The notes under the pieces are model-generated. The model saw only the letters and a list, made by a program, of their open reading frames with translations. It ran no database searches and was not told the origin of the DNA. This document shows, in pieces, positions 51,206 to 60,024 of a stretch of DNA of 64,000 nt. Position 1 is the stretch's first letter, and each line of letters opens with the position of its first letter. The translations under genes were made by a program, and so were the position numbers. The stretch is from Verrucomicrobiia bacterium. GTDB lineage: Bacteria; Verrucomicrobiota; Verrucomicrobiia; Limisphaerales; JADLHS01. The DNA lies in the NCBI GenBank assembly GCA_023953615.1, contig JAMLJH010000001.1, positions 197,362 through 261,361 on the forward strand, written 5' to 3'.

Positions 51206-54200
51206 TCACTTGAATTGCACCAAAGCCGTCAGGGGCGCGCTAGCCGACGGAAAGGAGATTGTGCCCGAGGTGGCATCGTAATTGGAGTGCGGTTGGCCGT
51301 TCAACGTGACGCTGGCGATGGCGCGTCCTTCCGGATGACGCAGACGCAGAACGATTTGTTTTGCCTGGCCTCGGAGGGGCGGATGGATTTCCAGTGAAAC
51401 CTCGCGCGCTTGATTTCGCGAAACGACCCGGAAGCTCACCGGACCAAACCGGGTCGGGGCATTTTGGACGGCAAGCGTTTTATCGTTCGCCAACCAGGCG
51501 CTCGGGATCAACGGTGCGAGCCACAAATCGTGACCGCGCTCCTCCACCAGCATCAGGCGGGTTTGGTGCAGAAAATAACCGGTCTCGTGCGTTTTGTCCC
51601 ACGCGCCGCTGTGCCGGAAATGCTCCCAGAGCGTCAGCACTTCCGTGTTGAGCAACGACGCGAGGCTGTTGAAGTAGGTGCGCAGGAACGGCTTCACCTC
51701 GTCGCGCAGCGCATAAACTTCCGCGTTGCGACAGTAGTAAGGCTGCACTTTTGCAAAGCCACCAAGGTTGAACCAATCCCGCGCGTTCTCCGCCGCCGGA
51801 TAATCGAACCAGCCCTCGCCCAAAAACTGCACATCCTCCAGGTGGTTCAGGAGGCGGGTGACTTCGGGATCATGCGGCGCAAACACTCCGGTGGGTATAA
51901 GTTGATGCGCACCGAGTTCGACGTCGTAAGCCCAGCTTCGTCCTACGTCATCACCGGGGAAAAAGTCCGCAAGCTGGCCGGGACTGTGAACCTGCGAGGG
52001 GTAAAGCGGAATCCACGTGCCGTCGCGCAACGGCAACGCGGGCGACTGCGCTTGCGTCCAGTCATAGGCGCGCCGGATGTTCTGCTGCAACCCGACCGCT
52101 CCTTGCGCGTAGGCCCCGGCCCGCGGATCGCCGATGTTTTCCAGTGCCTGCCCCAGTTCGCGCAACGCCGCGTAGTAATAACCGTTGAGCATGAAATGGC
52201 AGGCGAACGAATTCCAATCCGCCATTACCGCCGGCGGCATCAAACCGAACTCGGGCAGCGGCGCTCCGTCCGCATTGAAGCGTTTGGTTTTTTCCAGTTG
52301 CCGCAAAATCCAATCGCCCGCGCGGCGCAATTCCGCCGCGTTCTGGCGCAGCCACGCCTGATCACGGGTCAGTTGAAAGTGCTCGCCCAACGTCCACAGA
52401 TGCCACGCCGTGCCGAAGGTGGTGTAGCCGGTGGTGAGAAAGCCGTTCGTATTGTAGCGATGAATAAAGAAATCCAGTCCGCGCCGCGCAAATTCATGAT
52501 GCCCCAGAAAATCCATGCCGCGAACCACCGAATGTGCTTCGCTTTCCAGCGGCCCATAACTCATCGCCGCAATCCACGGCGCGACGCGCGCCCCATCCGC
52601 TTCATTCCGCGCCGCGATGAGGCAACGCACCTGGGACGACCGGATGACGCGATTGAGCAATTCGTCCGGCGTATCAATTTGCGTGGCGGTCGCCAGCACC
52701 GCCTGCCAGTACCGTTCCACCGCGGTTCGCAAGTCCGCCGCATCGGCAAGTCGTAATGAATTCACCTTTGCATCGCCCAGATATACCACCGCCCGACGGC
52801 TGCCGTTGGCGGGCAACTCGAATGACCAGGCCAGTTTACCGGCTTCGTTCGTTGCGACGGTCGGATCGGTTTGATCCAATACCACCGCAACGTGAGTCGT
52901 CCCGAGCCGGGCCGACCAGCGGGTCGAATTCTCCGGTCGGAGCTCCGCTGGTGAGGCCGAAGCTCCAACGCCTCGGAAGGCCAGCGCGAGTTTCGCTGCG
53001 GTTGGTTGGGCGCGCAGATTTTCAATCGTGGTTTCGATCACACAAACCGAATCGCGATTCAGTCGCGCGGGATCGGCGCCATCGGCATCCGTAGGCGCAA
53101 CGAACACCCGCTCCGTGTAGCGCACCCCGTCCCGTTCAATCATGATCACCGGAATCGGCAGCCAACCGCCATCCAACGTGCGACTGGTGCGTTCCGGCTG
53201 GCCGCTACCGCAAGTGAAATGCAGAAGCCCCGCCCCGCTAAACCAGTCGTTGTTTTGTGGCGGCGCGACCGGAAAGCGCACGTCACCATTGCGCTCGATC
53301 ACGTATTTCGTGTTATCGCACGACAAGGACAACATCACCGGCCCTTCATCCTGCGCCGCGTGATGGGTCTTCGCCATCGCCTGCGCCAACGTCTGCTCCG
53401 GCAGCGCGCGCACTTCGTCGAGGATGGTTCTGCGCCCGCTGATGCGTCGCTTGTATTCGGCCAACGTCGGCGCGACGGCGGGATTTTCCGCGAGGCGCAC
53501 ATACAAACCGTGACTCGGCACGTAAACGCAGCCATTGGTCATCAAAGCTTCAATCGCGACGCCAATACCACCGTTTGGCAGTTGAAATTGCAGCCGGGTG
53601 GCATCGCCCTTGAGGAAGGACGGCAACGCATACTTCAATTGCAGCGCGAGCGGCTGATTCAGTTTCCAATCATTCCAATCCGTCGCGCGCGCGGACGGTT
53701 GGTCGTCCGTCGCCAGCAATTCGCCGCTGAACACCCGCACCCGACCGAGCGCGCCAGCGGGCGCATTTTCAACCTCGGCCACCACCTTCACCGGTTCCCA
53801 ACGTGATCGCGTGAACGCTTTGAGGTTGCGAAGAGTGAGGGACTTTTCCCGCGTCGGCAGCAGCCAGCGGATTTTGCGTGTTTGCAGCAGACCACCCGTG
53901 GGGGATCGAGCCGCCAGCCGCACGACGATTTCATCGTTCTCGATGGAAGTCTCGCCGGCAAGCGGCCACCAGTTGCCCTGCCATGCGGATTCGCCAAACC
54001 AACCCTGCACGCGCACCGCCTCGGGCGGCGGCAAATGAGCGCGATTCGCTAGCCGCAGCCGCACTTCGCGCAGAGTGCGTTTGCCGAACCACTTCAAACC
54101 AACGCACACAACGCCGCTTGCATCCGGAGCGAGAGTATAACTGCCGTCGGCATTGGGCTTGAGTTCCGTTTCGAGCCAAAGGTCCTCGGCCCGGAATTCC

Positions 54201-54913
54201 TGCAACCGATCCGCGGTCGCACCGTTGGTGCGTTGCGCGTCGGATCCGACCACCTGCGCGAACGGAGCGAGGTCCACCGAATCCAACACCATCGGCGGCC
54301 GCGCTTTGCCCGAACGGGTGAGTCGCGCGTTGGCCCAATTGGCCATGTCGCAGGAAATACCGTCACCGGCATCGGTTACTTCGAGCGCCAGTTCCTGCGC
54401 GCCCGCCACGGAGACGTTGATCGGTTTCGGCGCGTCGCCATTGCGCAACGTACCGCTGTCAAAGAGGATTTTACCGTCCGCCCGCACGCGAAAAATCACG
54501 CTGCCGCCGTTGCAGGGTTGCAAACCCACCTCCGCTTCAAAGCGCGCGAACTCCCCGCCCAGCAGCACCAGGACCTGACCATTGGCATGGTGTCCCAGCC
54601 CGTTCGTGTACGTTTGCGAGCCGATGCGTAACGGGTCGCCGGTCTTATGCGCTTCATGCGCCGCGACATCCAGACCGAGCTGCCCCCAGGCTTGCTCATG
54701 CGCCAAAAGCAATTCGGGATGCGCGGAAAGATATTCCACCGAACCCGCCTCCTGTCCGCTCACGTTGTCCGCCAAAACCAGAAGCAACGTCAGCGATAGC
54801 GCCCCCGCCATTGCGCCCCGCGGAAGCAGTCGGTGACGCGGTGCGCCGCCGGCGACCATCGTGCCGGGCCATTTGGAAAGTGAATCGGGGTGCTGACTGG
54901 AATGGTTGTTCAT
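51206..54913 (-). CDS. Secreted NPCBM-domain glycosidase-like protein, (alpha/alpha)6 fold
   Basis: The 1235-residue protein starts at ATG 54913; upstream in-frame sequence overlaps another gene and is not protein-like. A signal segment (about 34-53, GALSLTLLLVLADNVSG) is followed by an NPCBM/NEW2 carbohydrate-binding domain (about 58-205: THTNGLGHHANG-like YTNGLGHHANGQVLVLL, FRVRADGKILFDSG). Two beta-sandwich regions come next, then a helical barrel (about 754-1118: SSQVRCLIAARNEADG, HSVVRGMDFLGHHEF, WLRQNAAELRRAGDWI, FFPGDDVGRSWAYDVELG). A beta-sandwich end follows. It resembles six-hairpin glycosidases such as rhamnosidase-like families; the catalytic acids cannot be assigned with confidence. 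Confidence 0.75.
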   Translation of the reverse strand: MNNHSSQHPDSLSKWPGTMVAGGAPRHRLLPRGAMAGALSLTLLLVLADNVSGQEAGSVEYLSAHPELLLAHEQAWGQLGLDVAAHEAHKTGDPLRIGSQTYTNGLGHHANGQVLVLLGGEFARFEAEVGLQPCNGGSVIFRVRADGKILFDSGTLRNGDAPKPINVSVAGAQELALEVTDAGDGISCDMANWANARLTRSGKARPPMVLDSVDLAPFAQVVGSDAQRTNGATADRLQEFRAEDLWLETELKPNADGSYTLAPDASGVVCVGLKWFGKRTLREVRLRLANRAHLPPPEAVRVQGWFGESAWQGNWWPLAGETSIENDEIVVRLAARSPTGGLLQTRKIRWLLPTREKSLTLRNLKAFTRSRWEPVKVVAEVENAPAGALGRVRVFSGELLATDDQPSARATDWNDWKLNQPLALQLKYALPSFLKGDATRLQFQLPNGGIGVAIEALMTNGCVYVPSHGLYVRLAENPAVAPTLAEYKRRISGRRTILDEVRALPEQTLAQAMAKTHHAAQDEGPVMLSLSCDNTKYVIERNGDVRFPVAPPQNNDWFSGAGLLHFTCGSGQPERTSRTLDGGWLPIPVIMIERDGVRYTERVFVAPTDADGADPARLNRDSVCVIETTIENLRAQPTAAKLALAFRGVGASASPAELRPENSTRWSARLGTTHVAVVLDQTDPTVATNEAGKLAWSFELPANGSRRAVVYLGDAKVNSLRLADAADLRTAVERYWQAVLATATQIDTPDELLNRVIRSSQVRCLIAARNEADGARVAPWIAAMSYGPLESEAHSVVRGMDFLGHHEFARRGLDFFIHRYNTNGFLTTGYTTFGTAWHLWTLGEHFQLTRDQAWLRQNAAELRRAGDWILRQLEKTKRFNADGAPLPEFGLMPPAVMADWNSFACHFMLNGYYYAALRELGQALENIGDPRAGAYAQGAVGLQQNIRRAYDWTQAQSPALPLRDGTWIPLYPSQVHSPGQLADFFPGDDVGRSWAYDVELGAHQLIPTGVFAPHDPEVTRLLNHLEDVQFLGEGWFDYPAAENARDWFNLGGFAKVQPYYCRNAEVYALRDEVKPFLRTYFNSLASLLNTEVLTLWEHFRHSGAWDKTHETGYFLHQTRLMLVEERGHDLWLAPLIPSAWLANDKTLAVQNAPTRFGPVSFRVVSRNQAREVSLEIHPPLRGQAKQIVLRLRHPEGRAIASVTLNGQPHSNYDATSGTISFPSASAPLTALVQFK

Positions 54914-55032
54914 GGACTGTAAAGGCTTCTGCTGGGGACCGAATTTATGTTTGTTTTGCCAACCATAATCCGCTGGCTTCATCCGGGTTGTTTTCAATTC
55001 CGTCGTGAGGCAACGCGAGCGTCGGGTTCGGC

Positions 55033-55257
55033 TTACCGTTGATTGCGATCGCGCTGGCAGCAGGTCAGATAGATGATGGGCAGAATTCCGACCGTGTTGA
55101 AGACGGCAATGCAGATGAACCAGGCCAACTGGCGATGACGCGCGCTTTTCCACATGCCGACGCACTTCCAAACGCCTTCCCAGATTGCGAGCAGGATGAT
55201 GACGGGGAGGAACAGCGCGAGCCAGAGCGGCAGGTGATGCGAGTCAGCGGTTATCAT
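55033..55257 (-). CDS. Small membrane protein, DUF5652-like
   Basis: A 74-residue protein with two hydrophobic helices: LWLALFLPVIILLAIWEGVW and LAWFICIAVFNTVGILPIIY, joined by KCVGMWKSARHRQ. The WEGVWK-W-A and NTVGILPIIYL blocks match the DUF5652 pattern. Function unknown. It is separated from the downstream glycosidase gene by 119 bp. It overlaps the left end of an over-long frame of that gene, which supports the shorter glycosidase start. Confidence 0.75.
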   Translation of the reverse strand: MITADSHHLPLWLALFLPVIILLAIWEGVWKCVGMWKSARHRQLAWFICIAVFNTVGILPIIYLTCCQRDRNQR

Positions 55258-55345
55258 AGCGACAGAGTGAGCGAACGGTTAACGGCGTCAAGAATGAATC
55301 CAAACGGGTGGCGTATTTCGCGGTAGTGATCGTGCAACGGCAACT

Positions 55346-55743
55346 GGGGAGCATACGCGTCTCGCGTGTGCTGGCGAGCGTCTCGCCCGACAGAAATCGC
55401 ACCGACTTAGCCGGAACGATGCAGTTGGTCCTGGTGGAACGGCCAACTTGGCTGTTCTGGGTGGCAACCTGCCGCCCAGCCGAGTACACGGAGATCGCAC
55501 GCCATCGAGTTCGTACTTTTTGCGTTCGACTGCCGGGCTGGTAGCCCGACAGAACGGGCCAGTGGCCCGTTCCACCTGAACTCCAATCACGACCATGCAA
55601 TTCTGTCTGGGGAGCATACGCGTTCTCGCGTGTGCTGTCGGACGTCCCGCCCGACAGGAACCGCACCAGCTTAATCTAATCCAAATCATCCGGTGTTCGA
55701 CGCGGGACGCGTCGAACCTGCACCCGAGACGGGTGCGCTCCCC
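55346..55743. repeat. Mosaic hairpin element A (398 bp, GGGGAGC...GCTCCCC ends)
   Basis: The element starts GGGGAGC and ends GCTCCCC. Inside are at least nine short-loop hairpins. Examples are 55373-55387 (GGCGAG-CGT-CTCGCC), 55437-55457 (one G-T pair), 55457-55479 (CTGGGTGGCA-ACC-TGCCGCCCAG with one G-T), 55534-55548 (CGGGCT-GGT-AGCCCG), 55552-55572 (10-bp perfect arms, 1-nt loop), 55695-55717 (10-bp perfect arms, loop GGA) and 55720-55736 (GCACCCG-AGA-CGGGTGC). A second GGGGAGC at 55609 begins an internal 135-bp unit, so A may be two elements nested or joined. It is about 90% identical by eye to element B across 55346-55590. Confidence 0.85.
55609..55743. repeat. Internal short unit of element A (135 bp)
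   Basis: This unit has its own GGGGAGC start and shares the GCTCCCC end of element A. It contains a 10-bp-arm hairpin (55613-55636), TGTCGG...CCGACA (55636-55656), and the two 3' hairpins (55695-55717, 55720-55736). Its layout parallels the 149-bp element C. Confidence 0.75.
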
Positions 55744-55849
55744 AACCCATGACCTCGTTTTCTTGAAGTTCGTAGCCACCGGTAGCATTTGGTCACAACG
55801 AAAGTTCAGCTTGTGGTCAGAAGGTACGAATCGTTTGCGTCTGCCTGCA

Positions 55850-55907
55850 AATCCCGTCAAGTGTACTTCATAACACAAATGCAGCGCACCAGAGCGGTGC
55901 GGCAGCC
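55850..55907. repeat. Dispersed 58-base repeat, copy 1
   Basis: This copy reads AATCCCGTCAAGTGTACTTC through CAAATGCAGC to a small stem CGCACC-AGAGC-GGTGCG and GGCAGCC. A second copy lies at 56600-56657. The stem of copy 2 keeps pairing with different bases (GCATC/GATGC). Confidence 0.65.
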
Positions 55908-56027
55908 CGCCCACATTTCAGTCAAAACCGGTTCAACGGCTCATGCTTGTTCGATATGAGTTGTCAAAACCAAGAACTGCCCTCTTCACGAGAGATTCCT
56001 TCTCACCGTTTGTGCGGGATAGCTGAT

Positions 56028-56354
56028 TCAATGTTGGGAGGAGATCACCGCAAACGCGAGAACCGCCAAACCCATGAGTGGAACAATCACGGAGAGGAAC
56101 AGCATCACCTTCAATCGTTGTCTGAGATTCCACAATTCTCGGTCGGCCCTCAGGATGGGGAGAGAAGTCCTCCGAAAGAAAAAGAGGAACTTCTCGGGAT
56201 GCCGAAAGTTGGAGAACGCAAATGGGATCAGCCTTTGAGCCTCTTGTGGGTGTTTGGCACAGAAGGCTCGATACAACCTGGCACTCTGCACCACGGCAGC
56301 ACCCCAGACGCTGATTACTGCCGCCATGATAGCGATTGGATACCAAATACTCAT
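56028..56354 (-). CDS. Small integral membrane protein of unknown function
   Basis: A 108-residue protein starting at ATG 56354 (MSIWYPIAIMAAVISVWGAA), which is the first membrane helix. A basic/polar middle (RLIPFAFSNFRHPEKFLFFF) and a second C-terminal helix (VMLFLSVIVPLMGLAVLAFA) follow. The pattern of two helices with charged centre is convincing as coding. No family recognised. It stands alone between repeat-rich gaps. Confidence 0.65.
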   Translation of the reverse strand: MSIWYPIAIMAAVISVWGAAVVQSARLYRAFCAKHPQEAQRLIPFAFSNFRHPEKFLFFFRRTSLPILRADRELWNLRQRLKVMLFLSVIVPLMGLAVLAFAVISSQH

Positions 56355-56708
56355 TTCCAACCGGAATCAGTATCCCAACCCCACGTCCAGTTACCCAAAA
56401 CGTGGAAGTTGTGCGTGCTCCAGTTGCCATTCCCGCCGTTGTAGCCATGCCAACTAACGGATGAACCGCGAACCACCCGAAATACGCGAAAGGAAATGGC
56501 AACCGGGAAAGCCGCTGCTCTCGTCCCAGTTTTCGCGTGGTTGGCGTATTTCACGGTGATGATCATTGTTTGTTGTGCCCCGTTTTACGCACGCTGATGA
56601 ATTCCGTCATGTGTGCTCCACAACGCAAATGCAGCATCCAAGACGATGCGGCAAGCCACGAAAACGACAGCTCCAGCACGCCAAACCCACAACCTCGTCC
56701 GCTTGTGA
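56355..56708. other. 354-bp gap with inverted and dispersed repeats
   Basis: Holds an imperfect inverted pair, GAAATACGCGAAA at 56479-56491 and TTTCGCG...GCGTATTTC at 56531-56552. The latter recurs in part near 55310-55335 (GGCGTATTTCGCGGT). The second copy of the 58-base repeat is at 56600-56657. No gene is supported. Confidence 0.6.
56600..56657. repeat. Dispersed 58-base repeat, copy 2
   Basis: Shares ATTCCGTCAxGTGTxCT, CAxAACxCAAATGCAGC and TGCGGCA-AGCC with copy 1 at 55850-55907, in the same orientation, with a one-base shift in the small stem. Confidence 0.65.
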
Positions 56709-57236
56709 CTATTCATGCCTTTGTGGAATTTGAAGGAAGCGGCTAGCTTCAATCAATAATCCAGCTTTCATCATTACAGAACCGCTGACTAAAAAATACC
56801 TGTCCGCAGCAGGAACTGTGATTTTAGCAACTTCGGATTGCAGTGAATCGTTCCTCACTGTGCTTTTTTCATGCTGAGAAAAGGCTTTCTCGTCATCATC
56901 CAACTTTTTAAGTGTGGCTTCGCGCAACCTGGCTGGAAATGAACCCAAGCTGTCCAACTCTTCCGATATTTTCTCGAGGCGGTCTGCCAAAACTCCCACT
57001 TTGGCCACAAAGTTGGTAGCATTGGTATTGTCCAAATGAAGCACGGCATCCCCAAAGGCATGCTGAATAGAAATGATTTCCTTTGCAATCGCCTCTTGCC
57101 TTCTAATTCCCTCATGCGTCCACGATCCATTCGGTTCGCCATCCAGCAGACAAACGCCTTGTCGCGTGTTGCACGATGTCATAAAGAGTAGAGCCATCAG
57201 TGCAAATCCTCGTATTGAGCGGTTAACCGTGTTCAT
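56709..57236 (-). CDS. Putative lipoprotein of unknown function
   Basis: A 175-residue protein starting at ATG 57236; a GTG 9 bases upstream is possible. The signal NRSIRGFALMALLFMTSC ends in a lipobox (MTSC). The mature part is predicted mostly helical (ANRIEKISEELDSLGSFPAR-like VGVLADRLEKISEELDSLGS) with a coiled-coil tendency. No family recognised. It is isolated between repeat-containing gaps. Confidence 0.6.
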   Translation of the reverse strand: MNTVNRSIRGFALMALLFMTSCNTRQGVCLLDGEPNGSWTHEGIRRQEAIAKEIISIQHAFGDAVLHLDNTNATNFVAKVGVLADRLEKISEELDSLGSFPARLREATLKKLDDDEKAFSQHEKSTVRNDSLQSEVAKITVPAADRYFLVSGSVMMKAGLLIEASRFLQIPQRHE

Positions 57237-57574
57237 GATGATCACTGGGCAACTCGGCAGAAATTGATCAGGTTATTGCACGGCCCCGCCCCGGAGACCT
57301 CAAGGTAGCTCGGCGGCGTGCGTTGATTGTATTGGTTCAATCGCTTCATGCGTGAGTGACTGTTGGCCATTCCATCTCAAAACAATAAACGATGCAACCT
57401 CATTCCGCAGTGTCCAAGATGTGCGGCAGGCATTGCCGTGATGCCGCACGCAGAGAGGCGGTGGTCCGCGTTACCGCGCCCAATGGACGCGCGGAATCAG
57501 CCAGAAGTCGCCAACGAAGGGCGCTTATTTTTACACTCGTCAACGGCGGCGTTTCCCAGTAGAGCTTGAGCGCG
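57237..57574. other. 338-bp gap, divergent gene starts
   Basis: Lies between the minus-strand lipoprotein and the plus-strand metallophosphoesterase, so both promoters should be here. It contains a hairpin with 8-bp arms at 57421-57449 (GTGCGGCA/TGCCGCAC), similar to the GCGGCAG repeat family. No gene or clear promoter consensus seen. Confidence 0.5.
57421..57449. repeat. Hairpin GTGCGGCA...TGCCGCAC
   Basis: Perfect 8-bp arms with a 13-nt middle that contains a partial nested pairing (GGCA/TGCC). It is preceded by GTCCAAGAT, recalling the TTGGACT flank of the 51010 element. Confidence 0.55.
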
Positions 57575-59464
57575 ATGATCAAACCCGTTCAATCCGCAAA
57601 ATCCATGATTGCCGCGACGACGAACTCCTTCCGCCCAACGCGATCTCCCGGCACCAGCTCCATCGTCAAACTGGCGGGCGCCGTCTTCCTCGGCCTGGGA
57701 TTCCTGGCGTCAGCCGCTGCTGACCCCATCCTCGTCCGTTCACTGGCGCAATTGGAAAAGTCGCCACCGGCGGCGCCCGACGCGTTTGATTTCGTCGTCA
57801 CCGGCGATACCCATTCCAACCGCCAACTGGTGTATCAGACCGACCTGTTCAAGCAGATGATTCAGGAGTGGAACACGCTTCAACCTGCGTTTGCGATTGA
57901 GGTGGGCGACCTGGTGATCGGCGGTTCGGCGGAGAACATCCCGCCGCAGTGGGATTTGTTTGAAAAGACGGTGGCCGAATGTCGCGTGCCGTATTTCTCC
58001 GCGCCCGGCAATCACGATATCAACGACCGGCAGTCCGAGATCTTGTGGGAGCAACGCATGGGGCCAACTTATTACGGGTTCACCTACGGCAACACGCGCT
58101 TCCTCGTGGTGGACAGCGAGGAAGTGGACGCGCTGGATCACATTTCCGAAAAGCAATTCGCCTGGCTCAAACAGGAGATTGAAACCAGTACGGCCACCAA
58201 CATTCTCCTCTTCATGCACCAGCCGTACTTCACCTCATACGAAGAACCGGGCCAAACGGACGCGGCGATGGCGGGCCGCTGGAAGCGCATGGCGGATTTA
58301 TTTCGCGGGCATCCGGTGCGCGTGGTGTTCGCGGGTCACGAGCATGGCTATCGGGATTTCGGCGTGCGCGACGGCGTGCATTACGTCATCTGCGCGGGGG
58401 GCGCGCGCTTCGGCGACAGCGGCGTGGCGGAAGGTTTGTTCAACCATTACCTCTGGGTGCGCGTGCGCGGCGATAATGTGAGTTGGGCGGTGATCCGCCC
58501 CGGCAGTGTGCTGCCCGCCGACGTGTTCACGAACGATCGCGCCACGGAACTTTACGAAATCCGGCATCGTTTGGTGACGTGTGATGAGGTCGCCGTGCCG
58601 TTGGGGCAAGCCGTGGATCGCGACGTTACCGTGCGCGTCAAAAATCCATTCCCCAATGCGTTCAGTTCCGCGGTGACGTGGAACGCGCCCGGCGGCTGGC
58701 AAATCAGTCCCACCGCCAAGGATTATTCCGTTGCCGCCCACGGCACGACTGAACTCAAATTTCACGTCCGCGCTCCGACCGCGAATGACGCGCGTTTTCC
58801 GTTGCCGACCTTCACGACGCATTATGCGAACACCCGTTTCGGTCCGGCCATTGATGCGAACATTCCCCTGCCCTTTGTGCCGGTCGCCAAAGCCGTCCGC
58901 GCGCGCCAGCCGGTTCAACTGGACGGTCGGCTCGACGAATGGGCCGCCGCGCCCGCGATTCCGTTGACGTACCTTTCGGGGTTTGATCCGGGTCAACACG
59001 ACCCGGCGGATCTCAGCGGCGAATGTCGCGCCCTGTGGGACGAGCAGAATCTTTATCTGGCTTTCGATATTACTGACAACGACCACTTCCAACCGTACGG
59101 TGGCGACATCGTGTGGCTGGCGGACGCCATCGAATTCGGGGTGGATCGTTGGGCGTGGGGCGTGTCGCTCACCCGGCACGGGCCGGAGGTGTTTTCGTAC
59201 ATTGGTGAAGGACTTTCGGCCGAAACCGTGAACACTGACGTGCAATTGGCAGTGCATCGCGATAGCGGCCGCACCGTTTATGAACTGGCGATACCCGCGC
59301 GATTGAATCGTCCGCTCATACTCGAGACCGGCGCAAATTTCCGATTCCGAGTGGAAGTGGCGGATCGCGATTTTAACGCGGAATCGCGCAAGCACGAACT
59401 GTCGTTGACTCCGGGCGGAGTGGGCGCCGGCGGCATCCGCGTGGTGCTGGTGGACACACCGTAA
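57575..59464 (+). CDS. Secreted calcineurin-like metallophosphoesterase with CBM9-like C-terminal domain
   Basis: A 629-residue protein starting at ATG 57575; a TTG 9 bases upstream is in frame. A signal segment (IVKLAGAVFLGLGFLASAAA) leads to a metallophosphoesterase domain (about 60-300) with GDTH, GDLV, GNHD, MHQPYF and GHEHG, the full dinuclear metal set. A beta region follows, then a CBM9/DOMON-like carbohydrate-binding domain (about 440-629: QPVQLDGRLDEWAAAPAIPL, LYLAFDITDNDHFQ, DAIEFGVD). A phosphatase tied to a polysaccharide-binding tail points to an extracellular phospho-glycan or phospholipid substrate. The C-terminal domain is more often found in xylanases. Confidence 0.87.
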   Translation: MIKPVQSAKSMIAATTNSFRPTRSPGTSSIVKLAGAVFLGLGFLASAAADPILVRSLAQLEKSPPAAPDAFDFVVTGDTHSNRQLVYQTDLFKQMIQEWNTLQPAFAIEVGDLVIGGSAENIPPQWDLFEKTVAECRVPYFSAPGNHDINDRQSEILWEQRMGPTYYGFTYGNTRFLVVDSEEVDALDHISEKQFAWLKQEIETSTATNILLFMHQPYFTSYEEPGQTDAAMAGRWKRMADLFRGHPVRVVFAGHEHGYRDFGVRDGVHYVICAGGARFGDSGVAEGLFNHYLWVRVRGDNVSWAVIRPGSVLPADVFTNDRATELYEIRHRLVTCDEVAVPLGQAVDRDVTVRVKNPFPNAFSSAVTWNAPGGWQISPTAKDYSVAAHGTTELKFHVRAPTANDARFPLPTFTTHYANTRFGPAIDANIPLPFVPVAKAVRARQPVQLDGRLDEWAAAPAIPLTYLSGFDPGQHDPADLSGECRALWDEQNLYLAFDITDNDHFQPYGGDIVWLADAIEFGVDRWAWGVSLTRHGPEVFSYIGEGLSAETVNTDVQLAVHRDSGRTVYELAIPARLNRPLILETGANFRFRVEVADRDFNAESRKHELSLTPGGVGAGGIRVVLVDTP

Positions 59465-59612
59465 AAGCGCAACCCTGCAATTTTCCCCAGCACGCTTCAC
59501 CTCCTCGGGCTTGCGTGAGGCGACCAATCCGGCTGCCACTCAAGTCATGCCGTAAACTATACGCATGACGATTTACGAATTGCGCAGGTCGTGAGGATGT
59601 GCGCGTGGGTTT

Positions 59613-59939
59613 GGGGAGCACACGCGTCTCGCGTGTGCTGGCGGATGCCGCGTCCGACAGAAACCGCACTAGCTTAACCGGAACGATGCAGTTGGCTCAG
59701 GTGGAACGGCCAACTTGGCCGTTCTGGGTGGCAACCTGCCGCCCAGTCGAGTACACGGAGATCGCACCCCAGCGGTTTCGCACTCTTGGCGTTCGACTGC
59801 CGGGCTGGTAGCCCGACCGAACGGGCCAGTGGCCCGTTCCACCCAAACCCCAATCGAATCACACCGGCTTAGCCTAATCCGAATCATTCGCGTTCGCCGC
59901 GAGGCGCGTCGAACTGCATCCGGGGCGGATGCGCTCCCC
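59613..59939. repeat. Mosaic hairpin element B (327 bp, GGGGAGC...GCTCCCC ends)
   Basis: This is the best-preserved copy; the ends extend to TTTGGGGAGC/GCTCCCCAAA (59610-59942). Hairpins run in order: 59617-59639 (AGCACACGCG-TCT-CGCGTGTGCT, perfect), 59642-59656, 59704-59724 (10-bp perfect, 1-nt loop), 59724-59746 (one G-T), 59801-59815 (CGGGCT-GGT-AGCCCG), 59819-59839 (perfect, 1-nt loop), 59892-59914 (one mismatch, loop AGG) and 59916-59932 (GCATCCG-GGG-CGGATGC). It matches element A by eye at about nine bases in ten over the first 245 bases and in the same direction. Confidence 0.88.
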
Positions 59940-60024
59940 AAAATTGTTACAGCATCAAACCAGACTAAACTGCAATTCAGCGTGTAACCCGTCGGGCACA
60001 AGTCACAATCCCGAAATCGCAGCT

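Larger units (their letters stand above)
55258..56027. other. 770-bp gap occupied by repeat elements
   Basis: Contains the mosaic hairpin element at 55346-55743 and, after it, one copy of a 58-base dispersed repeat (55850-55907). The remaining sequence (55744-55849, 55908-56027) shows no gene. Long frames that run through here in several phases are products of the GC-rich palindromes. Confidence 0.65.

Noticed and set aside
51206..55171. Longer form of the NPCBM glycosidase
   Set aside because: The first 86 residues overlap the small membrane protein gene at 55033-55257 and hide the signal peptide.
55288..55914. 208-codon minus-strand frame through element A
   Set aside because: It is built from GC-rich palindromes and recurs in similar form in element B (59669-60001), so it reflects repeat sequence, not protein.
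55933..56502. 189-codon minus-strand frame overlapping the small membrane protein gene
   Set aside because: The overlapping frame at 56028-56354 has clear membrane helices; this one has no structure-like pattern.
59669..60001. 110-codon minus-strand frame through element B
   Set aside because: Same palindrome artefact; composition (Arg, Pro, Gly, Thr) is not that of a folded protein.
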